Shown piece by piece: positions 35,916 through 43,101 of a DNA stretch of 64,000 bases. Numbering within the stretch: the first letter of the stretch is position 1; each line of letters opens with the position of its first letter. The notes under the pieces were generated by a model. That model worked only from the letters and a program-made list of their open reading frames with translations, was not told where the DNA came from and searched no databases. The position numbers and the translations under genes are program-made. Source of the DNA: Paramagnetospirillum magneticum AMB-1 (GTDB lineage: Bacteria > Pseudomonadota > Alphaproteobacteria > Rhodospirillales > Magnetospirillaceae); assembly GCF_000009985.1 (NCBI RefSeq), contig NC_007626.1, forward strand, positions 1,153,501 to 1,217,500, in the 5' to 3' direction.

Positions 35916-36854
35916 CTAAATGTCGGTGCGGCGCTGGCGCAGGCGCTCGGGCGCGGCGGCGGCGGCCATGACCTTGTAGACCATGTAATGGGCGCGGTTG
36001 ATCCCGTTGGGGAGGTCAAGGGGGATGCCCTCGATGTTGCGGGTCTCGAAGAAGGCGTGGTCCTGCGGGAATTCCGGGCTGGTACAGCCGAAGCAGGGGA
36101 CGCCGGCCCGGGTCTTGGATGAGCGCTGGTTCCACAGAAGCTTGTTGCAGGGGCCGGTGACCAGGGGGCCGTGGCAGCCCATGTGGAAGAACAGGCAGCC
36201 CTTCTCGCCGAAATTGTCTTCCTCGACCCTGTACTCGTGATACTCGTTTCTGGTGCAGCCCTGGTGAACCATCATGCCGTACCATGGCAGCGGGCGGTTC
36301 AGGGGGGCGAGGGGCAACTCGGCGCCGGTGGCCAGGGCGGTCAGCACGCTGGACAGCACCTGGGGGTGGCAGGGACAGCCCGACAGGTTGAGGACCGGCA
36401 GGCCGGATTTCGCGCGGAAATCGGCGCCGAGGAACCCACCGGGCTCGGAACGGTGAAACTGCAGGCCGGTGGCCTCGATCTCGGTGCGGGCGCCGAATCC
36501 GCCGAACGCGGCGCAGGTCCCGGCGGCGACCACGAAACGCGCCTGACGCGCCAGGGCCGCGACGATATCCTTCTTCGGCCGGCGGCCCTTGGTGTCGTAC
36601 ATCCCGGTGCCGGCCGGACCGCGAAGGACTGCGCCCTCTACCACCAGGATGTCGAGGGGCATCTCGCCGGAAGATATAACCTCAAGTTGAGAGTGCTGCT
36701 CGGCCTGCGAGGTGTTGGAGAGGGATGGGTGATAAACAACATCGATCCCAAGTCCCGAGAATAACTGCAAGATATCGGGAGTCTCAGAATTCAGGAAAGA
36801 CATGGTGTCGCCACCGCATCCGCCACATTGTAACCAGTATAAATTTAAATTCAT
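35916..36854 (-). CDS. [NiFe] hydrogenase small subunit, cytosolic, with Cys-x-x-Asp proximal site
   Basis: 312 residues from ATG 36854 (GGAGG 6 bases upstream). It begins directly with MNLNLYWLQ, with no Tat signal, like HupU/HoxB and other group 2 subunits. Proximal-cluster ligands: Cys13-Gly-Gly-Asp16 (normally Cys-x-x-Cys), Cys in AAGTCAAFGG and Cys in SGCPCHP. Distal and medial ligands: HQGC, KGCLFF, MGCHGP, GPCNK, and PCFGC-T. The Asp exchange resembles the 3-Cys/1-Asp proximal cluster of actinobacterial-type hydrogenases. The N-terminal coding end and promoter are AT-richer than the surroundings. Confidence 0.9.
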   Translation of the reverse strand: MNLNLYWLQCGGCGGDTMSFLNSETPDILQLFSGLGIDVVYHPSLSNTSQAEQHSQLEVISSGEMPLDILVVEGAVLRGPAGTGMYDTKGRRPKKDIVAALARQARFVVAAGTCAAFGGFGARTEIEATGLQFHRSEPGGFLGADFRAKSGLPVLNLSGCPCHPQVLSSVLTALATGAELPLAPLNRPLPWYGMMVHQGCTRNEYHEYRVEEDNFGEKGCLFFHMGCHGPLVTGPCNKLLWNQRSSKTRAGVPCFGCTSPEFPQDHAFFETRNIEGIPLDLPNGINRAHYMVYKVMAAAAAPERLRQRRTDI

Positions 36855-37023
36855 CCCCGGCCTCCGTCCACCCGCCACTTCTTTCATCATATATTTGTTG
36901 TATGGCTCGAAGTTTATGGCGATTTGGCGCGGGTGATTGTAGTTGCAAGCAATAGGCCGATCAAATAGCTTCTTTGAATATGTACCCTTCCAGTTGATGG
37001 GGCGCCGTTGCCCGGGGGCGATC

Positions 37024-37392
37024 ATGGCCAGGATTTTGTTGGTCGAGGATAACGAGATGAACCGGGACATGTTGTCCCGCCGGTTGCAGCGCAAGGGCTA
37101 CGAGGTGGTGATGGCGGTGGATGGCGGCGAAGGCGTCGCCATGGCGGCCAGCGAGAATCCCGACCTGATCCTGATGGACATGAGCCTGCCGGTGCTGAAC
37201 GGATGGGACGCCACCCGCCAGATCAAGGCCAGCCCCGCCCTGGCGCGCATACCGATCATTGCCCTGACCGCCCACGCCATGGCCAGCGACCGCGAGCAGG
37301 CGCTGGCGGCGGGCTGCGATGGCTACGAAACCAAGCCCATCGAGCTTCCTCAATTGCTGGAGAAGATCGAGACCCTGCTGCGGCGGGCCTGA
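37024..37392 (+). CDS. Single-domain response regulator
   Basis: 122 residues from ATG 37024, a stand-alone receiver. The acidic pocket is ED (8-9), phospho-acceptor Asp52 (LILMDMSLP), Thr in IIALTAHAM and Lys in ETKPIE. It diverges from the hydrogenase operon across a 169-base AT-richer gap and sits 5 bases before the phosphatase gene, so they are probably one operon. It could carry phosphate from the hydrogenase-linked hybrid kinase. Confidence 0.9.
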   Translation: MARILLVEDNEMNRDMLSRRLQRKGYEVVMAVDGGEGVAMAASENPDLILMDMSLPVLNGWDATRQIKASPALARIPIIALTAHAMASDREQALAAGCDGYETKPIELPQLLEKIETLLRRA

Positions 37393-37397
37393 GCGTC

Positions 37398-39011
37398 ATG
37401 GCCGTGACCGCATTCGACCGCCGATTGGAGGCCATCGCCGAGAGAGTCCAGGCCGTGGTGGGACCGGCGGCACGGTCCATCAGGGCCTCTGCCGCGACTC
37501 TGGCCGCCGATTCCTCGACGGCGGCCTTCGCCGACGAGATCGGCGAGATCGACAATGCGGCGGCTCTTCTGGTGGAGATGGTCGCCGGCTGCCGGCCCGA
37601 GCTTGATGACGATGGCAGTATCGAGACCGCATGCTCCCGTCTTCGTCATGACCTGCGCACGCCTCTGGTCGCCCTCAAGGGCTATGGCGAGCTGGTCCAG
37701 GAGATCGCCGCCGAGGAAGGGCTCGAGGCGGTCTCGGCCGCCCTTGGTCCGCTGCTCGAAGGCGTCGCCGAGGTCATGGTGGCCATCGAGCGGGCGCTGC
37801 CCGCCTTGTCGCGCGCCATGGCGGCGGAGGAGGCCGAGGACGACGGTCCCGACCTCGTCACCTATCCCGCCGGCCGGGTCCTGGTGGCCGATGACAGCAA
37901 GGCCAACCGCGACGTTCTGGTCCGCTACCTGTCGCGCGAAGGCCATCAGGTGGTCGCCGTGGCGGACGGCCTGGCCGCCGTGGAAGCGGTGTTCGGGCAG
38001 GCCTTCGATCTGGTGCTGCTGGACATGATCATGCCCGGCATGAATGGCGACGAGGTGCTGAAGGCCATCAAGGCCGATTCCCGCCTGCGCTCGCTGCCGG
38101 TGATCATGATTTCCGCCCTGGACGGCCTGGACAGCATCGTGCGCTGCATCGAGGCGGGGGCCGAGGACTACCTGCCCAAACCGTTCAACCGGGTGCTGCT
38201 GCGGGCGCGCATCGGCGCCTGCCTGGAGAAGAAGCGTCTGCGCGAGGTCGAGCTGTCCTATCTCCAGGCGCTGGAGAAGGAACTGACCATCGCCCGCGAG
38301 GTGCAGCGCTCGATCCTGCCCAAGGTCTTTCCGCCGCATTCCTCCCTGGCCGGACATGGCCTGATGGACCCGGCCCGCGAGGTGGGCGGCGACTTCTACG
38401 ACTTCTTCGCCCTGGACGGCGACCGCATCGGCATCGCCGTCGGCGATGTGTCGGGCAAGGGGGTTCCGGCGGCGGTCTACATGGCCATGGTGCGCACCCA
38501 GCTGCGCGCCACCGCCCTGTTCGGCCTGTCGCCGGCCGAGTGCCTGGGCCGGCTGAACGACCATCTCAGCGCCGACAATCCCGAAGGCATGTTCGTGTCG
38601 CTGTTCTACGGCATCATGGATTGCGCCACCGGCGTCTTCACCTATGCCAATGGCGGCCACAACTGGCCGGTCGTGCTTCGCGCCGAGGGGGGCGTGGAGT
38701 GGGTGGCGGGCACCAACGATCTGCTGGTGGGCGTCATGGGCGGCAGCGACTACCACGACGCGGCTCTTGCCCTGGCGCCCGGCGACAGCCTGTTCGTCTA
38801 CACCGACGGCGTGGTCGAAGCCATCGACCCGGCCGAGGCGGAGTTCGGCAAGACGGGGCTGGTGGCGGTGCTGGAGGGGCTTGCCCATCTGGCGCCGGCG
38901 GCGCTCTGCGACGGGGTGCTGGCGGCAGTGCGCGCCTTCGAGGGCGGCCAGCCCCACAGCGACGACCTGACCTGCGTGGCGGTGCGGTTCCTGGGTCCGG
39001 TCCGCAATTAA
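37398..39011 (+). CDS. HisKA-like/receiver/PP2C (SpoIIE-type) phosphatase
   Basis: 537 residues from ATG 37398. Residues ~70-150 look like a HisKA dimer domain with the H-box RLRHDLRTPLVAL (His84), but no HATPase follows. A receiver (~160-280; LVLLDMIMPGMNG, Asp209) and a PP2C/SpoIIE phosphatase (~300-530; EVGGDFYDFF, VGDVSGKGVPAA, YTDGVVEA, SDDLT) come next. The phosphatase probably dephosphorylates the STAS protein encoded next. His84 could take or give phosphate to the receivers. Cytosolic. Confidence 0.85.
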   Translation: MAVTAFDRRLEAIAERVQAVVGPAARSIRASAATLAADSSTAAFADEIGEIDNAAALLVEMVAGCRPELDDDGSIETACSRLRHDLRTPLVALKGYGELVQEIAAEEGLEAVSAALGPLLEGVAEVMVAIERALPALSRAMAAEEAEDDGPDLVTYPAGRVLVADDSKANRDVLVRYLSREGHQVVAVADGLAAVEAVFGQAFDLVLLDMIMPGMNGDEVLKAIKADSRLRSLPVIMISALDGLDSIVRCIEAGAEDYLPKPFNRVLLRARIGACLEKKRLREVELSYLQALEKELTIAREVQRSILPKVFPPHSSLAGHGLMDPAREVGGDFYDFFALDGDRIGIAVGDVSGKGVPAAVYMAMVRTQLRATALFGLSPAECLGRLNDHLSADNPEGMFVSLFYGIMDCATGVFTYANGGHNWPVVLRAEGGVEWVAGTNDLLVGVMGGSDYHDAALALAPGDSLFVYTDGVVEAIDPAEAEFGKTGLVAVLEGLAHLAPAALCDGVLAAVRAFEGGQPHSDDLTCVAVRFLGPVRN

Positions 39012-39108
39012 TCGAGACGAAGCCGGACCGGCTTGGCTATGTTAGGGGCAAGGAATGCAATCGCCTTCGCTTGATCAAAGCGGACCCTCGAAGGGGGATG
39101 CCTCTGTC

Positions 39109-39441
39109 ATGAATATCGCTGTCGTCCGACAGGCGGGAGCCGTCATCGTGACGGTGTCCGGCCGGCTCTCCAGCGCCGGGGCCGATCAGTTCCAGGAGCA
39201 ACTGATGGCCGGCTTGCACGACAAGCCCAGAGCCCTGCTCGTCGATTTCTCCGAACTGAAGTTCATCACCAGCGCCGGATTGCGGGCGCTGATCATCGCC
39301 GCCAAATGGGGCAGCGCCGACGGCTACCACGTCCATCTGTGCGGCATGAGCGAGACCATCCGCGAAGTGTTCGAGGTCAGCGGCCTGCTGCGCATCTTCA
39401 AGGTTCATCCATCGGTCGACGTGGGGCTGGCGGCGCTGTGA
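39109..39441 (+). CDS. STAS-domain anti-sigma factor antagonist
   Basis: 110 residues from ATG 39109. A single STAS domain (VIVTVSGRLSSAGADQFQEQ) with the phospho-site motif KFITSAGLRAL (Ser55), as in SpoIIAA/RsbV. Such proteins bind an anti-sigma kinase when unphosphorylated. The PP2C gene just upstream is its likely activator. The matching kinase or sigma factor is not in the window. Confidence 0.85.
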   Translation: MNIAVVRQAGAVIVTVSGRLSSAGADQFQEQLMAGLHDKPRALLVDFSELKFITSAGLRALIIAAKWGSADGYHVHLCGMSETIREVFEVSGLLRIFKVHPSVDVGLAAL

Positions 39442-39465
39442 CGCCGCCGGGGCTGGCCGATCGCC

Positions 39466-40773
39466 TCAGGCGTTGGGATTGACCGTCTTGCAGGACTTTC
39501 CGGCCTTGCCCAGGCGCTTGCAGGCGGCACGGGCCTGATCCTCGGTAAAGCCGGAAATGCGGGCGCGATAGAGGGCCTTGGCGCCCTTGCCGGCCTTGTC
39601 GATGTCGATGGAGGCCTTGGACACCAGCCCACCCAGCTTCTTGGCCGCGTCGCTGGCCGCCTTGTGGGCCGGACGGTACTCGCTGAACGCCCCCACCTGG
39701 ATGGCCCAGCCCGACGGGTCGGCATCGCCCACCGCGTCGTCGTCGTCGTCGTCGTCATCGGCGGCGCGGGCGGGGGCACGCAGGACGACCTTCTTGGCGG
39801 GAGCCGGCTTGGCCTTGGCGACGGCCTTGGCCGGAGCCTTGGCCGGGGCCTTGGCCGCCTGGGCGGCGGCCTCCAGGTCGTCCAGGTCGGGCAGGTCGTC
39901 GTTGCCCTCGGTCTCGGTCTCGGCGGCCGCCATCTCGACGCCGCCGCCCCGCCGCAGCTTGGCGAAGCCCTTGTCCAGCAGCTGGCCCATGTGGTTGTCG
40001 CGCGACGAGGCGGTGCTGCCGCCGAACACCACGCCGATGATGCGCTTGTCGCCGCGCTTGGCCGACGAGATGAGATTGAAGCCCGAGGCGTGGATATAGC
40101 CGGTCTTGATGCCGTCGGCGCCCTGATAGCGCAACATCAGTCGGTTATGGGTGTTGATGGGCTGGCCGTCATAGACGAACTGACGGGTGGAAAAATATTT
40201 GTAATAGCCGGGATGGCTGCGGATCAGGGCGCGGGCCAGGGTGGCCTGGTCGCGCACCGTGGACACCTGGCCGGTATCGGGCAGCCCCGAGGCGTTGCGG
40301 TAGACCGTGTTGCGCATGCCCAGCGCATGAGCCTTCTGGGTCATCATATGGGCGAAGCGGGTCTCGGTCCCGCCCACGCCTTCGGCCGCCACCACGGCGG
40401 CATCGTTGGCCGACTTGGTGACCAGGGCGAGGATCAGGCTTTCCACGGAAATCTTTTCGCCGGGTTCGAGCCCCAGCTTGGACGGCGACTGGGCGGCGGC
40501 ATGGGCCGAGGTGGTGAACTTGGAATCCAGCCGGATGCGCCCGGAATCCAGCTCGTCGAACAGCAGGAACAGGGTCATCACCTTGGTCAGGGATGCCGGA
40601 TAGGATCTCGTGTCGGGATTGGCCGCATGCAGGACGGAACCGTTTTCCGCATCGATGACGATGGAGGCGTAGCGTCCGGCCTCGGCCGGCTGGGCCACGG
40701 CGATGATCGCGACGCCCAGGGCGACGGCAATCAGGCGAAGGCGGTTCAGGAATCCGGTGCGGCTCAGGTGCAA
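39466..40773 (-). CDS. D-alanyl-D-alanine carboxypeptidase with SPOR domain
   Basis: 435 residues, start TTG 40773 (no ATG upstream of the signal peptide; AAGG lies 9 bases away). Signal peptide to about AEAGRY. Penicillin-binding motifs: SLTK (Ser61, Lys64), SAN (121-123), KTG (223-225). A Pro/Ala/Lys linker and a run of eight Asp separate it from a C-terminal SPOR domain (GWAIQVGAFSEYRPA, end ~residue 430) that binds denuded peptidoglycan at the septum. It trims pentapeptides in the periplasm. Confidence 0.9.
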   Translation of the reverse strand: MHLSRTGFLNRLRLIAVALGVAIIAVAQPAEAGRYASIVIDAENGSVLHAANPDTRSYPASLTKVMTLFLLFDELDSGRIRLDSKFTTSAHAAAQSPSKLGLEPGEKISVESLILALVTKSANDAAVVAAEGVGGTETRFAHMMTQKAHALGMRNTVYRNASGLPDTGQVSTVRDQATLARALIRSHPGYYKYFSTRQFVYDGQPINTHNRLMLRYQGADGIKTGYIHASGFNLISSAKRGDKRIIGVVFGGSTASSRDNHMGQLLDKGFAKLRRGGGVEMAAAETETEGNDDLPDLDDLEAAAQAAKAPAKAPAKAVAKAKPAPAKKVVLRAPARAADDDDDDDDAVGDADPSGWAIQVGAFSEYRPAHKAASDAAKKLGGLVSKASIDIDKAGKGAKALYRARISGFTEDQARAACKRLGKAGKSCKTVNPNA

Positions 40774-40928
40774 CGTCTCGACCTTCCGTTCAACGACTGA
40801 GTTGGTTTAGGGTATCGCGCAAACCTTAAAGATTTTGCGAATCGGTGTAAAGCGTCGCGGACGCCCGATTCCCGCCATATTTACCGGTTTATCTTTCCTT
40901 GCCCCGACCTCCTGTCATTGGATACGCC

Positions 40929-41603
40929 ATGCTCCGCCGCCTCGCCCTTCCGACGTTCGCCGCCACCCTCGCCCTGCTGGCGGGATGCGCCTATACCGGC
41001 GACGACATCGGCAACCCGCTTTACCGCAAGGCCCAGTGGTTCTCCTTCATCGAAGGCAGCGACATCGCTAGCGCCTGCGCCGCCGGATCGGCCGAGCGGT
41101 TCCGCGTGGTCTATAACGGCCTGTGGGGCCAGCAGGTTCGCGTCTATGAATGGGATGGCGCGGCCAAGGCCCTGAAGATCAGCGCCATCCGCAACGGCAA
41201 CGTGGCCACCATGGACCTGTGGGACCCGCTGTCGCCCTGGCGGGCCGACGTGGCCAGCGTCGCCCTGAGCCAGGGCGCCTATGACGGGCTCGAATCAGCC
41301 CTGGGGCAGTCCGGAGCGTTCGGACCGCCGGCCGAGGGACTGCAATTGCCGTCCCACTCCTATTATTGGACCGCCGCGTCGTGCCATCAGGGCCGGTACG
41401 TCTTCACCGCCTGGGCCTATCTCTCCGCCGCCTTCGATGCCGCCAGCCTTCCCGCCGCCCTGATCGCCCAGGACCCCGGCCGCGACACAATCACGCCCCC
41501 CGGACCCATTCCCGTCGACCCCTTCCGGGAATACGACCGCAAGCGCGGCGCCACCGGCGAATTCACCCTGAAAGTCGGGCCGTCGGGTCTGGCGGCCTGG
41601 TAG
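40929..41603 (+). CDS. Lipoprotein, function unknown
   Basis: 224 residues from ATG 40929. Signal peptide with lipobox LLAGC (Cys20). The mature part has no motif I recognise: aromatic and Trp-rich (QWFSFIEG, WDPLSPWRADVA, SYYWTAASCHQG), with two extra Cys that may pair. It ends in a Pro/Asp-rich stretch. It lies between the carboxypeptidase and a phasin; no operon is evident. Confidence 0.65.
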   Translation: MLRRLALPTFAATLALLAGCAYTGDDIGNPLYRKAQWFSFIEGSDIASACAAGSAERFRVVYNGLWGQQVRVYEWDGAAKALKISAIRNGNVATMDLWDPLSPWRADVASVALSQGAYDGLESALGQSGAFGPPAEGLQLPSHSYYWTAASCHQGRYVFTAWAYLSAAFDAASLPAALIAQDPGRDTITPPGPIPVDPFREYDRKRGATGEFTLKVGPSGLAAW

Positions 41604-41629
41604 TTCGACCGCCCCCATTAAGGATATGT

Positions 41630-41640
41630 TGCAGCGCAAT
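41630..41640. promoter_or_regulatory. PhaR-like operator, site 1
   Basis: TTGC-AGC-GCAA is a perfect TTGC-N3-GCAA palindrome, similar to the TGC-rich PhaR sites (CTGC-N3-GCAG) known in Paracoccus and Rhodobacter phasin promoters. It lies 10 bases before the -35 of the predicted phasin promoter. Confidence 0.55.
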
Positions 41641-41649
41641 ATACCCTAT

Positions 41650-41678
41650 TGACTCGCTGCTACCCGGACATCATGATA
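41650..41678 (+). promoter_or_regulatory. Predicted phasin promoter
   Basis: TTGACT and CATGAT separated by 17 bases, 72 bases before the phasin ATG and bracketed by the two PhaR-like sites. The -10 is a 4/6 match. Confidence 0.5.
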
Positions 41679-41687
41679 CGCCCATGT

Positions 41688-41698
41688 TGCATCGCAGC
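41688..41698. promoter_or_regulatory. PhaR-like operator, site 2
   Basis: TTGC-ATC-GCAG, a near-palindrome of the same TTGC-N3-GCAR form as site 1, placed just after the predicted transcription start. Two such sites 58 bases apart suggest repression by a PhaR homolog. Confidence 0.5.
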
Positions 41699-41749
41699 AT
41701 GGGGCGATCTGTATGCCCCCTGCCGCCCTCGAATCAGGGAATTCAGATC

Positions 41750-42568
41750 ATGACCACCACCATCAAGGCCAAGCAGGCCCCCGCCAAGACCGCCGCCCCC
41801 GCCGCCAAGGCCGTTGCCGCCCCCGCCGCCAAGGCCGTTGCCGCCCCCGCTCCGGCGAAGGCGACCCAGGCCCCCGCTCCGGCCGCCGCCACCCCGACCG
41901 CCGCCCCCATCGCCAAGGCCCACGCCGAAGCGGTCAAGACCATCGAGCAGGCGGTCACCGTCGGCAAGGAAACCATCGAATCCGTGGTGAAGGCTTCGGC
42001 CGACGCCGCCGCCAAGGGCTATGATCAGGCCGCCAAGGGCTACGACAAGGCCGTCGCCTCCGCCAAGGAGCAGGTCGAGGTCGCCGTGGCCGCCTCCAAG
42101 GAAGCCGTCGAGACCGTGGTGAAGGCCTCGTCCGATGCCGCCGCCAAGGGCTACGACAAGGCCGTCGCCATCAGCAAGGAGCAGGTCGAGGCCGCCGTGA
42201 AGGCCCAGACCGCCGCCTACAAGGGCTACGAGGACGTGCTGTCCCAGGCCAAGGAGAACGTCGAGGCCTTCGTCAAGGCCGGCACCATCCTGACCAAGGG
42301 CCTGCAGGACATCACCAAGGCTTTCGTCGGCCTGACCCAGGCCAGCATCGAGGAGCAGGTCGCCGCCTCCAAGGCCCTGCTGGGCGTCAAGAGCCTGCAG
42401 GAATTCATCGACCTGCAGACCGACCTCACCAAGTCGGGCGTGGACAAGCTGGTGACCGAGTCCACCCTCCTGGCCGAGCAGTCGGTGAAGCTGGTCGAAG
42501 AGACCCTGGCGCCCATCAACGACCGGGTCACCGCCACCGTCGACAAGCTGGTCAAGGCCGCCGCCTAG
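41750..42568 (+). CDS. Phasin (polyhydroxyalkanoate granule-associated protein)
   Basis: 272 residues from ATG 41750. The first ~60 are a low-complexity Ala/Pro/Lys arm (AKAVAAPAAKAVAAP). Then come near-repeated helical units (VVKASADAAAKGYDQA and VVKASSDAAAKGYDKA) and the C-terminal phasin core, with LQDITKAFVGLTQASIEEQV and LQTDLTKSGVDKL. It coats polyhydroxybutyrate granules. Expression is probably repressed by PhaR at the two upstream sites. A clean terminator follows. Confidence 0.88.
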   Translation: MTTTIKAKQAPAKTAAPAAKAVAAPAAKAVAAPAPAKATQAPAPAAATPTAAPIAKAHAEAVKTIEQAVTVGKETIESVVKASADAAAKGYDQAAKGYDKAVASAKEQVEVAVAASKEAVETVVKASSDAAAKGYDKAVAISKEQVEAAVKAQTAAYKGYEDVLSQAKENVEAFVKAGTILTKGLQDITKAFVGLTQASIEEQVAASKALLGVKSLQEFIDLQTDLTKSGVDKLVTESTLLAEQSVKLVEETLAPINDRVTATVDKLVKAAA

Positions 42569-42591
42569 TCCGGCAACCCTTCTTGTCAAGA

Positions 42592-42622
42592 GGCCCGGTG
42601 GTCCGTCCACCGGGCCTTTTTT
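42592..42622 (+). terminator. Rho-independent terminator
   Basis: 10-bp perfect GC stem (arms 42592-42601 and 42607-42616) followed by six T; it ends the phasin transcript. Confidence 0.92.
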
Positions 42623-42725
42623 CATGCCCGCATCGCCCCCATGCGGAAAAAGGGGCCTTTTCCCAAGCCATCGGCTCCCAATATGATAGGGGTGTAAATT
42701 GCAACCAAGGTCCAAGCACACAGGC

Positions 42726-43058
42726 ATGAGCGAGAACGGGAACGACAAGCGCGACGGTGACGACGGTCAGACGGGAGTGGTCATCAAGACCCGCCCCAAA
42801 ACCAAGAAGCCGTCCATGTACAAGGTCCTGATGCTGAACGACGACTACACTCCCATGGAGTTCGTCGTTCACGTCCTCGAACGCTTTTTCAACAAGAGCC
42901 GCGAGGATGCGACCCGCGTCATGCTGCATGTTCATACCCGCGGTGTCGGGATTTGCGGTGTTTACACATATGAGGTGGCGGAGACCAAGGTAACCCAGGT
43001 CATGGACCTGGCGCGCCAGAACCAGCATCCGCTGCAGTGTACGATAGAAAAGGAATAG
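42726..43058 (+). CDS. clpS: ClpS adaptor
   Basis: 110 residues from ATG 42726. ClpS core: [20 protein letters not shown], then the Met/His-lined N-degron pocket ([20 protein letters not shown]) and the C-terminal [18 protein letters not shown]. The charged N-terminal tail (~35 residues) enters ClpA. It hands N-end-rule substrates to the ClpA gene product encoded 43 bases downstream. Confidence 0.97.
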
Positions 43059-43101
43059 CCAGCCTCCTGCCGGCATTCCCCTTGGATAAGGATCGGCCCC
43101 T

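Noticed and set aside
36855..37023. Possible sigma-54 promoter in the hydrogenase divergent gap
   Set aside because: TGGCGC and TTGC are present but the spacing does not give the required GG-N10-GC; not supported.
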